From the NCBI RefSeq assembly GCF_009856825.1, contig NZ_WVTD01000010.1, positions 62,001 to 126,000 of the forward strand: a stretch of DNA of 64,000 bases. The letters run 5' to 3'. This document shows, one piece after another, positions 36,033 to 44,737 of this stretch. This stretch comes from Novosphingobium silvae. GTDB taxonomy: Bacteria; Pseudomonadota; Alphaproteobacteria; Sphingomonadales; Sphingomonadaceae. Within the stretch, counting starts at the first letter, position 1. The number at the start of each line of letters is the position of its first letter. A program made the translations under genes and the position numbers. The notes under the pieces are model-generated. The model did not search any database. It was not told the DNA's origin and worked only from the letters and a program-made list of their open reading frames with translations.

Positions 36033-37169
36033 TTGGCGCGCAAGTTCCTGTATGTGATCGCCGGTATGGTCGTCGTGCTGCTGCTCCTGCTGGTGGCTCT
36101 GCGCGTCTGGTCCGAAGACCTGACCGAACTGGCTTTCGTGCCCCGCGTCTCTTTCGCTCCGCAAGGCGCTCTTCCTCCGGAAACCTGGGAGAAACCGGGG
36201 ATGTGGGTCGCGCGCCCGGACCTCGGGAACAATCCCGCTGGGTGGCTTCCCCCCGGCGTTCCGCGCCCTGCAGGAAAACTGCCGGTCTCGGTCTTCTTCG
36301 TCCATCCTACCAGCTACATCGCGGCGGACGCCTGGAACGCCTCGCTTCAGGACGCGACCAGCCGCGACCGCGCCGACCTTTTCGTGCAAGGGATGGCGAG
36401 CCCGTTCAACGCGGCGCAGGAACTCTGGGCGCCGCGCTATCGGCAGGCGGCGGTCGGCGCCTTCCTCACCGACAAGCCCGAGGCGACGCAGGCGATTGAC
36501 CTTGCCTACGCCGACGTGCTCGCCGCCTTCGAGATCTTTACCCGCAAGCTTCCCGCGGATCGCCCGATCGCACTGGTGGGACACAGCCAGGGCGCTTTCC
36601 TGCTGCGTCGCCTGCTCCGCGACCGGGTGGCCGGCACGCCGCTCGCCCGGCGCGTGGTGGGAGCCTGGGTGATCGGATGGCCGGTGTCGATCGGCCACGA
36701 CCTCCCGCAGATGGGGATGCCTGCCTGCAGCCGCGCCGACCAGCCGGGATGCGTGCTCAGCTGGCTGACGGTGGCGGACCCTGCCGATACCGGAATGCTG
36801 CTGCGCGCCTATGCGCGCAGGCGGGGGCTGGACGGCAGGGCAGTGGGCGGAAGTCCTTTCCTGTGCACCAACCCGCTCACCGGCACCTCCCTGCCCGGCC
36901 CGGCCGCCGCGAGCGAGAACCTGGGCACCCTCGTCCCCGACTTCGAGGCGCGCACCGGCACGCTGAGCCCGGGGATCGTCTCCGCCGCCTGCGGTCCCGA
37001 TCACTTTCTCCACATCGGCGATCCGCCCCAGCTTGATCTTGGTCCCTACGTGCTTCCCGGAAACAACTACCATCTCTATGACGTGATGCTGTTCTGGGCC
37101 AATCTGCGGGCCGACTTTGAAAGGCGCGTCGCCGCATGGCAGGCAACACGACAGGGACCGACAAGATAG
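36033..37169 (+). CDS. DUF3089 protein, alpha/beta-hydrolase fold
   Basis: The 378-residue protein has an N-terminal anchor (residues 5-26). DUF3089 sequence follows: VSVFFVHPTSYIAADAWNA, FNAAQELWAPRYRQAAVGAF, and the nucleophile elbow LVGHSQGAFLLRRLL near residue 185. A lipase- or esterase-like activity is plausible; the substrate is unknown. Translation starts at TTG 36033, 1 bp after the permease stop. Its 3' end overlaps ruvX by 34 bp. Confidence 0.8.
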   Translation: MARKFLYVIAGMVVVLLLLLVALRVWSEDLTELAFVPRVSFAPQGALPPETWEKPGMWVARPDLGNNPAGWLPPGVPRPAGKLPVSVFFVHPTSYIAADAWNASLQDATSRDRADLFVQGMASPFNAAQELWAPRYRQAAVGAFLTDKPEATQAIDLAYADVLAAFEIFTRKLPADRPIALVGHSQGAFLLRRLLRDRVAGTPLARRVVGAWVIGWPVSIGHDLPQMGMPACSRADQPGCVLSWLTVADPADTGMLLRAYARRRGLDGRAVGGSPFLCTNPLTGTSLPGPAAASENLGTLVPDFEARTGTLSPGIVSAACGPDHFLHIGDPPQLDLGPYVLPGNNYHLYDVMLFWANLRADFERRVAAWQATRQGPTR

Positions 37170-37723
37170 GTGGCGGCCAGTCAGAGGATGGCGTGGCGAG
37201 TGGCTCGGGTCAGGCGGGCGCGGCCCCGGCCGGCCGAGCGCCCGCCGGCGGCGCACTCGTCACTACGGGCGCCCTCGCCTACCGCGACGCGCTGCCGCAG
37301 CGAGGCGGCCTGCTCGGGCTCGACCTTGGAACCCAGACCATCGGCACCGCTTTCGCCGACGCGGGCTGGCGGATCGCCTCGCCGGGCAAGACCATAAAAA
37401 GAGGCAAGTTCGGGGCCGACAAGGCGCTCCTGCAAGAGCTGATCCGCGAACGCTCGATCAAGGGCATCGTCATCGGCCTTCCGCTCAACATGGACGGTTC
37501 GGAAGGCCCGCGGGCGCAGTCGAGCCGTGCCTATGCCCGCAACCTTTCGGTGCTGGGCCTGCCGGTCCTGCTCTGGGACGAGCGCTGGTCCACCAGCAGC
37601 GCCGAACGGGCGCTCATCGACCAGGACATGAGCCGGGCAAGGCGCGCGACGCGCATCGATTCGGCCGCCGCCGCAGTAATTCTCCAGGGCGCGCTCGACG
37701 CGCTCAACGGCGGGATGTTCTAG
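37136..37723 (+). CDS. ruvX: Putative pre-16S rRNA nuclease / Holliday junction resolvase-like YqgF
   Basis: The 195-residue protein has an extra low-complexity N-terminus of about 50 residues before the YqgF fold. The fold shows GLLGLDLGTQTIGTAFAD near residue 58 with the catalytic Asp, IVIGLPLNMDGSEGPRA, LWDERWSTSSAERAL, and IDSAAAAVILQ at the end. The family processes 16S rRNA ends and has an RNase H-like fold. The long Gly/Ala-rich leader overlaps the DUF3089 gene. A later start may be real, but no ATG or GTG with a clear site was seen. Confidence 0.88.
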   Translation: MAGNTTGTDKIGGGQSEDGVASGSGQAGAAPAGRAPAGGALVTTGALAYRDALPQRGGLLGLDLGTQTIGTAFADAGWRIASPGKTIKRGKFGADKALLQELIRERSIKGIVIGLPLNMDGSEGPRAQSSRAYARNLSVLGLPVLLWDERWSTSSAERALIDQDMSRARRATRIDSAAAAVILQGALDALNGGMF

Positions 37724-37727
37724 CGCC

Positions 37728-38516
37728 TCAGGCGGGCGCGGCGAGAACGACGATCAGCTGGCCGGGAGCAGTTCCGGTCGGCATCTCGCTCCCGCTGATC
37801 CGCACCGCGTCAGCGCGCGCCCGGTCCAGCACCGTCGACGCCACCCGAGGATCGTGGAGGACGATGTCGGCGCCGCCCAGCAGCCTTGCTTCCCGCAGGG
37901 TCAGGTCGTCCGGATCGTCGCTGCGCAGGGCGATCTTCACCACGCCCGCTTCACCGCGCTCGCCGTTCTCGAGCCATGCTTCCACCCGTGCGGCCGCGCC
38001 CTCGTCGAGAGGGTCCAGAGCGCCGCCCCTCGCAAGGGCCGCGTCGAGCGCGCGGCGGCGATCCCCCGCTTCCGGGAAACGCTGGCGCAGACGGTCGCGC
38101 GCGGCGGCAAGGGCGGCGGCGAGCGCGCCCAGCGACTGCGGCAGGATCGCTTCCAGTCGGAGCCTCAGCTGCTTGGCAAGCCCGGCTGATGCCCCGCCCG
38201 TGCCGACCGCCACCAGAACCGGCGAGCGGTCGAGAATGGACGGCACGGTGAAGTCGCAAAGCGCGGGCCGGTCGGTGGCATTCACCAACAACCCGGCACT
38301 GCGGGCCCGCTCCACGCACGCTTCGGCAAGGGCAGCATCCTCGTGCGCCACAAAAGCCAGGCGCGCACCGGCACGGATCCCGGTTTCGAGGTCCGCGACG
38401 ACCATCCCGCCGGCCCGCTCCACCAGGCGCTGCTTCGCCTCCGCCGCCTCGCCTTCGCCCAGCACGACGACCGGGCGACCGGCGATGCGGTGGAACAGGG
38501 GAAGCGTCTCGATCAT
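37728..38516 (-). CDS. Siroheme synthase N-terminal region (precorrin-2 dehydrogenase/ferrochelatase-like) with a truncated methyltransferase end
   Basis: The 262-residue protein matches the CysG N-terminal half: LPLFHRIAGRPVVVLGEGEAA with the NAD motif, and VNATDRPALCDFTVPSILDR with the catalytic Asp near residue 87. VAVGTGGASAGLAKQLRLRLE is the dimer region. The last 45 residues (DDPDDLTLREARLLGGADIVLHD) resemble the start of the uroporphyrinogen-III methyltransferase domain, but the protein stops there and lacks its GPGDP loop. So it can at most perform dehydrogenation and iron chelation. Converges on ruvX with a 4-bp gap. Confidence 0.8.
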   Translation of the reverse strand: MIETLPLFHRIAGRPVVVLGEGEAAEAKQRLVERAGGMVVADLETGIRAGARLAFVAHEDAALAEACVERARSAGLLVNATDRPALCDFTVPSILDRSPVLVAVGTGGASAGLAKQLRLRLEAILPQSLGALAAALAAARDRLRQRFPEAGDRRRALDAALARGGALDPLDEGAAARVEAWLENGERGEAGVVKIALRSDDPDDLTLREARLLGGADIVLHDPRVASTVLDRARADAVRISGSEMPTGTAPGQLIVVLAAPA

Positions 38517-38543
38517 CGGGGAATGCCCCTCACCCGCCTCGGC

Positions 38544-39803
38544 TCAGCGCAGCCAGTCTGGCACCTGCTCGGCAGCGAGGATGGCCGCCGGTTCGATGCG
38601 GTTGGCGACGATCGCCCACTTCTCGCCATCCACCATGACCTCGGGCACGAGCGCGCGGCTGTTGTAGGTGTTGGCCATCGTCGCGCCATAGGCGCCGGCC
38701 GTGCGGAACACCGCAAGCTCGCCTGCCTTCACCGCATCGATCTCGCGGGCCATGGCGAAGGTGTCCGAGCTTTCGCAGATCGGGCCGACGATGTTCGCGG
38801 TCATTGCCTCGCCGGTGGGCTTCACCGCCGCGAAATCGTGCCAGGCGTCGTACATGGCCGGGCGCGCAAGATCGTTCATCGCCGCATCCACGACTACCCA
38901 GGGGTTGCCGGTGCCCTGCTTCACGCGCACCACCTCGGTCACGAGGACGCCGGAATTGCCGGTGATGACGCGGCCCGGCTCGAACATGAGCGTCACGTCC
39001 CAGTCCCTGGCGACTTCGGCCACCATGCGGCCATAGTCGGCAGGCGTGGGCAGCGCATCGCCGGCCTTGTAGGGCACGCCGAGGCCGCCGCCCAGGTCCA
39101 TGTGGCTGACGGTGTGGCCGCCTGCCCGCAGCTCTTCCATCAGCGCGCCCATGCGCACGAAGGCCTGGCGCGAGGGCTCGAGGTCGCTGATCTGGCTGCC
39201 GATGTGGACGGCAAGGCCCCGCATCTCGAGGCCGGGCAGACCAGCGAGGCGGGCGTATATGCCAGCAGCACGGTCATAGGCGACGCCGAACTTGTTCTCG
39301 GCCTTGCCCGTGGAGATCTTGGCATGGGTGCGCGCATCGACATCCGGATTGACGCGAAGCGTGCAGGTGGCACGCGCGTCCAGCGACTGGGCGATGGCGG
39401 AAAGCTCGACGCCTTCCTCCTCGCTCTCGAGGTTGAACTGGCCAATCCCTGCGCGAAGGGCGGCGGCGAGTTCCGCACGGGTCTTGCCCACGCCCGAGAA
39501 GACGATGTCCTGCGCCTTCATGCCTGCTGCCAGCGCGCGGTTCATCTCGCCCTCGGAGACGACGTCCGCGCCATAGCCTTCGTTGGCCAGCAGGCGCAGG
39601 ACCGCAAGATTGGGGTTCGACTTGACCGCGAAGGCGATGTGCACGCGCGGCAGCGCCGAGAGCGCTTCACGGAAGACCTGCGCATGGCGTGAAAGCGTGG
39701 CGCGCGAGTAGACGTAGACGGGCGTGCCCACCTCGCGCGCGATAGCGGCGAGCGGCACCTGTTCGGCGTGGAGTTCGCCGTCGACTAAACCGAAATGATC
39801 CAT
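38544..39803 (-). CDS. lysA: Diaminopimelate decarboxylase
   Basis: The 419-residue PLP enzyme performs the last step of lysine synthesis. AFAVKSNPNLAVLRLL near residue 59 holds the PLP-binding Lys. AVHIGSQISD and DLGGGLGVPY follow. MFEPGRVITGNSGVLVTEV and GPICESSDTFA lie in the C-terminal barrel. The gene lies downstream of argH and a small lipoprotein gene in the same direction; the 13-bp gap to the lipoprotein gene implies co-transcription. Confidence 0.96.
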   Translation of the reverse strand: MDHFGLVDGELHAEQVPLAAIAREVGTPVYVYSRATLSRHAQVFREALSALPRVHIAFAVKSNPNLAVLRLLANEGYGADVVSEGEMNRALAAGMKAQDIVFSGVGKTRAELAAALRAGIGQFNLESEEEGVELSAIAQSLDARATCTLRVNPDVDARTHAKISTGKAENKFGVAYDRAAGIYARLAGLPGLEMRGLAVHIGSQISDLEPSRQAFVRMGALMEELRAGGHTVSHMDLGGGLGVPYKAGDALPTPADYGRMVAEVARDWDVTLMFEPGRVITGNSGVLVTEVVRVKQGTGNPWVVVDAAMNDLARPAMYDAWHDFAAVKPTGEAMTANIVGPICESSDTFAMAREIDAVKAGELAVFRTAGAYGATMANTYNSRALVPEVMVDGEKWAIVANRIEPAAILAAEQVPDWLR

Positions 39804-39816
39804 GTAATCTGTGGCC

Positions 39817-40086
39817 TTACTGGGGCTGCGGTGCTTCGGGCGGGGGAAGATCGAAGGGATCGTCCTCGCGCTCCTCGGAGCGGGTGCGAAGCTCGACGCT
39901 GCGCAGCGGAATGGCGACGGGCGAGGCGGTCAGCAGCTCCGTCGTGGAAGGCTTGTCCGCTCGGCCATACGGCGCCGGCGGCAGCTGCTGCCCGGGTTTG
40001 AGCGCCAGCGGAGAGCGCTGCCCGCAAGCGGCGAGCGCCGTGGCCACCAGGATCAGCATCGCGCCCTGCTTCATGCCGTGCCGCAT
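39817..40086 (-). CDS. Small lipoprotein between argH and lysA (LptM-like)
   Basis: The 89-residue protein has a lipoprotein signal (LILVATALAACGQ, Cys near residue 21) and then a Pro-rich tail GQRSPLALKPGQQLPPAPYG. Such small lipoproteins next to lysA are common, and in enterobacteria the position is taken by LptM, which helps the LPS translocon mature. Sequence similarity to LptM beyond the lipid anchor and the early GxxxPL stretch is weak. GGAGG precedes the ATG at 40086 by 8 nt. Confidence 0.75.
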   Translation of the reverse strand: MRHGMKQGAMLILVATALAACGQRSPLALKPGQQLPPAPYGRADKPSTTELLTASPVAIPLRSVELRTRSEEREDDPFDLPPPEAPQPQ

Positions 40087-40090
40087 CGAA

Positions 40091-41467
40091 TCAACCCTCC
40101 AGACCGAGGGCTGCGCGCGCTTCCGCCACGCGCAGCCGTACCTGATCGGGCGCGGTGCCCCCGTGCGACTTGCGCGCGGCTACCGAAGCCTCGACCGAGA
40201 GTGCATTGAATACGCGCTCGTCGATGCGGCTGTCGATGGTCTTGAGATCGTCCAGCGGCAGCTGGTCGAGCGCGACGCCCCGGCTTTCGGCAAGCTTCAC
40301 TGCGGCACCCGTGATGTGGTGCGCCTCGCGGAAGGGAATGTCGCCTTCGCGCACCAGCCAGTCGGCAAGGTCGGTGGCAGTGGCGAAGCCGAGTTCGGCG
40401 GCGCCTCGCATCCGCTCGGTGCGGAACTTCGTCTCGGCTACCATTCCGGCTATGGCCGCGATGGACAACGCCAGCAGTCCGGCCGCCTCGAAGACGGGCG
40501 GCTTGTCGTCCTGCATGTCCTTGGAATAGGCGAGCGGCAGGCCCTTCATCGTCATCATCAGCGAGACGAGGCAGCCGGAGATGCGCCCGGCATGGCCGCG
40601 CACCAGTTCGGCGGCGTCGGGGTTCTTCTTCTGCGGCATGATCGAACTGCCGGTGGACAGCGCATCGGGCAGCGTGACGAAGCCGAAGGGCTGGCTGGCC
40701 CAGATGATGAACTCCTCGGCGAGCCGCGAGAGGTGCAGCGCGCACTGGCTCGCGGCCATGAGGTAGTCGAGCGCGAAGTCGCGGTCGGATACGGAATCGA
40801 GGCTGTTCGCCGTCGGCCCGTCGAAGCCTAGTGCCTGGGCGGTCATCTCGCGGTCGATCGGGAAGCCGGTTCCAGCCAGCGCCGCCGAGCCCAGCGGGCT
40901 GCGGTTCATGCGCTTGCGCGCGTCGTGGAAGCGCGAGCGGTCACGGCCGATCATCTCGTAATAGGCCATGAGGTGGTGGCCAAGGGTGACAGGCTGCGCG
41001 GTCTGCAGGTGGGTGAAGCCGGGCATGATGCTGTCGGCATGTTCGCCTGCGCGCATGACCAGAGCGACTTGCAGCGCCTGCAGCCCGGCCTCGGCCTGGT
41101 CGATCGCATCGCGAACCCAGAGGCGGAAGTCGGTCGCCACCTGGTCGTTGCGCGAACGCGCGGTGTGGAGGCGCCCCGCGACCGGCCCGATCAGCTGCGC
41201 AAGGCGCGATTCGGTGGTCATGTGGATGTCCTCGAGGTCCCAGTCCTCGGGAACGCCGCTGGCCTCGTACTCCGCCCCGACCGCGTCGAGCCCGTCGCGG
41301 ATGGTCACCGCATCCTCGCCGGAAACGACCCTGCAGGCGCCCAGCATCGCGACGTGCGCCTTGCTCGCCGCGATGTCCTGCCGCCACAGTGCCTTGTCGA
41401 AGGGAATCGAGGCGTTTATCTCGCGCATGATTGCCGACGGTCCCTGTGCGAACCGTCCGCCCCACAT
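40091..41467 (-). CDS. argH: Argininosuccinate lyase
   Basis: The 458-residue enzyme splits argininosuccinate to arginine and fumarate. [18 protein letters not shown] starts the conserved part, [18 protein letters not shown] follows, and the fumarase-family signature [19 protein letters not shown] lies near residue 280. The ATG at 41467 is the safe start. A TTG at 41509, preceded by AGGA, would add 14 residues and overlap the divergent TlpA-like gene. It heads the argH-lipoprotein-lysA unit. Confidence 0.93.
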   Translation of the reverse strand: MWGGRFAQGPSAIMREINASIPFDKALWRQDIAASKAHVAMLGACRVVSGEDAVTIRDGLDAVGAEYEASGVPEDWDLEDIHMTTESRLAQLIGPVAGRLHTARSRNDQVATDFRLWVRDAIDQAEAGLQALQVALVMRAGEHADSIMPGFTHLQTAQPVTLGHHLMAYYEMIGRDRSRFHDARKRMNRSPLGSAALAGTGFPIDREMTAQALGFDGPTANSLDSVSDRDFALDYLMAASQCALHLSRLAEEFIIWASQPFGFVTLPDALSTGSSIMPQKKNPDAAELVRGHAGRISGCLVSLMMTMKGLPLAYSKDMQDDKPPVFEAAGLLALSIAAIAGMVAETKFRTERMRGAAELGFATATDLADWLVREGDIPFREAHHITGAAVKLAESRGVALDQLPLDDLKTIDSRIDERVFNALSVEASVAARKSHGGTAPDQVRLRVAEARAALGLEG

Positions 41468-41486
41468 CTGGTTGGAGCCTGCCGCC

Positions 41487-42092
41487 TTGCTGTCTTCCCG
41501 TTCGCTCAAGTCGCTCGTCCTGTGTTCGCTCGCCGGGGCCTCGGCGCTCGTGGTCGCGGGCTGCGATAGTAAAGGTGGGAAGGACGCGCAACCGCAGGCT
41601 TCCCAGGGTGCGCAGCAGGCCGGCCCGGCCGATGGCCCTGCCGCCGCTTCCGACAAGCTCGACCGCTCGCACAAGGGCGAGGCGATGCCCACGGTCAGCC
41701 TCGTCGACAACACGGGCGAAAGCCTCGACCTGTCTTCGTTCAAGGGCAAGCCGCTGCTGATCAACCTGTGGGCCACATGGTGCGCCCCGTGCATTGCCGA
41801 GATGCCGACGCTCGCCAAGCTGATCGCGCGGGAACCGGAACTGGGCGTCACCGTGCTGCCGATCTCGCAGGACATCGGCCAGACCGACAAGGTCGTCGAG
41901 ATCCTGCGCCGCCGCGAACTGGAGCAGATCCAGCCCTGGGTGGACGAGCAGGGCGATCTTGGGTTCCAGTACGGCGGCAACCTGCCGGTGACGGTGCTGT
42001 TCGACAGCCAGGGCAAGGAAGTCTGGCGCTACACCGGCGGCAACGACTGGACCTCGCCCGAGGCGCTGAAGCTGATCGCCGAGGCCAAGTGA
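41487..42092 (+). CDS. TlpA-like thioredoxin lipoprotein
   Basis: The 201-residue protein starts at TTG 41487 (GGAG 9 nt upstream). It has a lipoprotein signal ending [11 protein letters not shown], a Gln/Ala/Gly-rich linker, and a TlpA/ResA-type thioredoxin domain with the redox pair in [15 protein letters not shown] near residue 97. Later [17 protein letters not shown] holds the cis-Pro. It probably keeps periplasmic cysteines (for example in cytochrome c or CuA) reduced. Its start lies only 20 bp from the divergent argH ATG. Confidence 0.85.
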   Translation: MLSSRSLKSLVLCSLAGASALVVAGCDSKGGKDAQPQASQGAQQAGPADGPAAASDKLDRSHKGEAMPTVSLVDNTGESLDLSSFKGKPLLINLWATWCAPCIAEMPTLAKLIAREPELGVTVLPISQDIGQTDKVVEILRRRELEQIQPWVDEQGDLGFQYGGNLPVTVLFDSQGKEVWRYTGGNDWTSPEALKLIAEAK

Positions 42093-42151
42093 CGGAGACG
42101 GCGCCCGTTCCCTGAAGGGCAAGGGCCTTGATGAAAGGCCTTGCCCGTCAA

Positions 42152-42187
42152 TATATGATTCGTATATCGCGATATACGAATCATATA
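42152..42187. promoter_or_regulatory. 36-bp perfect palindrome before the ParD-like/map genes
   Basis: The half-site TATATGATTCGTATATCG (42152-42169) is followed directly by its exact complement (42170-42187), with no spacer. It ends 12 bp before the ParD-like ATG, and an AGGA ribosome-binding site begins at its edge. The AT-rich symmetry fits an operator for a dimeric or tetrameric ribbon-helix-helix protein. Confidence 0.75.
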
Positions 42188-42199
42188 GGACTTCGCGAA

Positions 42200-42424
42200 A
42201 TGGGCATCGTCAACGTCGACGACGAACTGCATGACCAGATGCGCAAGGCGAGCAAGGTCACCTTGCGCTCCATCAACGCGCAAGCTGCGTGGTGGATCAG
42301 GATCGGCATGCTGTGCGAGGCCGAGCCCGCCCTCAGCTTCAACGAGATCGTCGCGCGCGAGATGAACGCGGCGGGCGTCGCTCCGCCTCCTCTTCTGCCG
42401 CGCGTGCCGCAGGAAGCGGCATAG
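42200..42424 (+). CDS. ParD-like antitoxin family protein
   Basis: The 74-residue protein begins MGIVNVDDELHDQMRKASK, the strand-helix start of ParD-like (ribbon-helix-helix type) proteins. LRSINAQAAWWIRIGMLCEA is the second helix region and LSFNEIVAREM the tail. It would bind DNA as a dimer, and the 36-bp palindrome directly upstream is the obvious site. No ParE or other toxin gene follows. Instead the methionine aminopeptidase gene starts 7 bp later. In-frame codons back to 42128 run through the palindrome and are not used. Confidence 0.8.
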   Translation: MGIVNVDDELHDQMRKASKVTLRSINAQAAWWIRIGMLCEAEPALSFNEIVAREMNAAGVAPPPLLPRVPQEAA

Positions 42425-42431
42425 CGCAGGC

Positions 42432-43229
42432 ATGATCAAGCAGCCCCACGAACTGGAGCTCATGGCCCGGGCCGGACGCCTTCTGGCCTCGGTGTTCGAG
42501 ATGCTCGACCGCACGCCGCTCCAGGGCAGATCGACGCTGGAGATCGACGCCATGGTCGAGCGCTTCATCGTCGAGGACCTCCAGGCGCGCCCTGCCAGCA
42601 AGGGGCAGTACGGCTATGGCTTCGTGCTCAACTGCTCGATAAACGAGGTGGTCTGCCACGGCGTCCCCTGTGCCTCGCAGGTGCTGCATGACGGCGACAT
42701 CGTCAATCTCGACATCACGCTGGAGAAGGACGGCTTCATCGCCGATTCCAGCAAGACCTACCTGGTCGGCAACGTCGCCCCCGCCGCCCGCAAGCTCGTG
42801 CAGACCTGCTACGAGGCGCTGTGGCACGGCATTCGCGCCGTCCGCCCGGGCGCGCGCCTAGGCGACGTGGGCTTCGCGATCGAGCGCCATGCGCGCCGCC
42901 ATGGGTACTCGGTCGTGCGTGAATATTGCGGCCACGGCATCGGGCGGGAAATGCATGAGGAGCCGCAGGTGCTGCACTTCGGCAAGCCCGGCACCGGCCT
43001 TGTCCTGCGCGAAGGCATGGTCTTCACTATCGAGCCCATGCTCAACCGCGGCCGCCGCAACGTGGAGACGCTGGACGACGGCTGGACCGTGGTGACGAAG
43101 GACGGCTCGCTCTCGGCCCAGTTCGAACACACCGTCGCCGTCACCGCGGAAGGCGTTCGCGTACTGACCCTGCGTGCGGACGAGAAGGACATGGCAGCAA
43201 GGAAGGCCGCTCCCAAGGCCGCCGCCTGA
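42432..43229 (+). CDS. map: Type I methionine aminopeptidase
   Basis: The 265-residue enzyme removes N-terminal Met. The metal ligands are visible in NLDITLEKDGFIADSS, GHGIGREMHEEPQVLHFG, FTIEPMLNRG and the C-terminal FEHTVAV. The C-terminus has an extra Lys/Ala-rich tail. It lies 7 bp behind the ParD-like gene and is surely co-transcribed with it. Whether it is the only map gene in the genome cannot be seen here. Confidence 0.93.
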   Translation: MIKQPHELELMARAGRLLASVFEMLDRTPLQGRSTLEIDAMVERFIVEDLQARPASKGQYGYGFVLNCSINEVVCHGVPCASQVLHDGDIVNLDITLEKDGFIADSSKTYLVGNVAPAARKLVQTCYEALWHGIRAVRPGARLGDVGFAIERHARRHGYSVVREYCGHGIGREMHEEPQVLHFGKPGTGLVLREGMVFTIEPMLNRGRRNVETLDDGWTVVTKDGSLSAQFEHTVAVTAEGVRVLTLRADEKDMAARKAAPKAAA

Positions 43230-43354
43230 GGAGACAGGTCCCGCGCCTTTGCCTGTCAGGTCGGCAGGCAGGATCTGCTCACACTTTATGGATGCGCTTG
43301 TCTAATCCGGAGACCTTTCGCTAGAGGGTCGCACTCTCCCGGGGAGGCGGCACG

Positions 43355-44530
43355 ATGGCAACGGAAGTGATCTTGGAAGATGTCGCGGCGGTAAGCCGCA
43401 TCGATGCGGTGCCATCGATCCTGGAGATCGTGTGCCGCATAACCGGTCTGCGCTTTGCAGCCGTCGCCAGAGTGACCGACAAGGAGTGGGTGGCATGCGC
43501 GGTCCGCGACGAGATCGAATTCGGCCTGCAGGTCGGTGGCTCGCTGGACCTGAAAACCACCATCTGCGATGAAATCCGCGATTCCCGAACCGGCGTGATC
43601 ATAGATCACGTTTCCGAAGACCCGGTTTTCTGCACCCATCACACGCCGCGTCGATACGGCTTCGAGAGCTATATCTCGATCCCCATCGTGAAACCCTCGG
43701 GGGAGTTTTTCGGCACGCTGTGCGCGCTCGACCCGCTCCCGGCGAAACTGCGCGAGCCGGGCATCGTCGCGACTTTCGAGAACTTCGCGCACCTCATCGG
43801 CATGCAGCTTGCCATGCAGGACGAGCTGGCCAGCAAGGACGATCAGATCGCCCAGGCCGGCAGCACCGCCATCATACGCGAGCGGTTCATCGCGATCCTT
43901 GGGCATGACCTGCGAAACCCCATCGCGGCGCTGGCGGCGGGGACCGACATGCTGAAGCGCATCAACAGCGCGCCCAGACCCACGCTCATCCTGGCGCAGA
44001 TGGAGCAGAGCCTGCAACGCGCGAAGCTGCTGATCGATGATTTGCTGGACTTCGCCCGGGGGCACCTCGGCAACGGCCTGACGCTGAGGATCAGTTCCAA
44101 CCCGGACCTGGGAGTACCCCTGCGGCAAACCATCGCGGAGTTGCAGATCGTCCACCCCGACCAGCCGATCGAACTGGACACCGCCTTCGACGAGCCGGTG
44201 AGATGCGACGTGGATCGCATCACGCAGCTACTCTCCAACCTGGTCAGCAATGCCCTCACCCATGGCGCCAAAAGCAAGCCCGTCCGGGTCCGGGCGGAGA
44301 GCAGAAATGGCCACTTCGTTCTGACGGTAGCCAACCAGGGGGCGCCCATTGCGAAGGACAAGATGCGCCACCTCTTCGATCCTTTCTCCGGAAATTCGGA
44401 CGGGACCAAGGGGCTGGGACTGGGGCTGTTCATCGCCCATGAAATCGCGACAGCCCACAACGGCAGCATCGACGTTGCCTCCGACGAACACGAGACGTGT
44501 TTCCGCCTGACGATGCCCTCGACCTGCTGA
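43355..44530 (+). CDS. GAF-domain sensor histidine kinase
   Basis: The 391-residue soluble kinase has a GAF domain (about residues 20-155), a HisKA dimerisation region with the phospho-accepting His184 in FIAILGHDLRNPIAAL, and a HATPase_c domain. That domain has LLSNLVSNALTHGAK as the N-box and GTKGLGLGLFIAHEIA as the G-box. No receiver domain or partner response regulator lies next to it. GGGGAGG precedes the ATG. The GAF ligand is unknown, and no conserved chromophore Cys was assigned. Confidence 0.9.
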   Translation: MATEVILEDVAAVSRIDAVPSILEIVCRITGLRFAAVARVTDKEWVACAVRDEIEFGLQVGGSLDLKTTICDEIRDSRTGVIIDHVSEDPVFCTHHTPRRYGFESYISIPIVKPSGEFFGTLCALDPLPAKLREPGIVATFENFAHLIGMQLAMQDELASKDDQIAQAGSTAIIRERFIAILGHDLRNPIAALAAGTDMLKRINSAPRPTLILAQMEQSLQRAKLLIDDLLDFARGHLGNGLTLRISSNPDLGVPLRQTIAELQIVHPDQPIELDTAFDEPVRCDVDRITQLLSNLVSNALTHGAKSKPVRVRAESRNGHFVLTVANQGAPIAKDKMRHLFDPFSGNSDGTKGLGLGLFIAHEIATAHNGSIDVASDEHETCFRLTMPSTC

Positions 44531-44737
44531 CAACGCGGCTGCCTGGCGCCATGCCAGAGGTATATGGGCGCGGAGGCGCGGAAGATGCCGGGAAAGCCGC
44601 AGCCCTTTTCCGTTCCTGCAAACTCGGCGACAACCGCGGCATCGTAGGAAAAGGCGGCATCACCGCAAAACCACCCCCGCGGCTCAGCGTCCCTTTTTCC
44701 TTGTTCGGCACCTCCGGCCAGCGGCGGCAATGGGTGG

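Noticed and set aside
41467..42016. A long N-terminal extension of ArgH (in-frame back to 42016)
   Set aside because: It would cover the TlpA-like gene, and ArgH homology starts at MWGGRF, with at most 14 residues before it.
42200..43229. A classical toxin-antitoxin pair
   Set aside because: The gene after the ParD-like one is an intact methionine aminopeptidase, not a ParE-type or other toxin.
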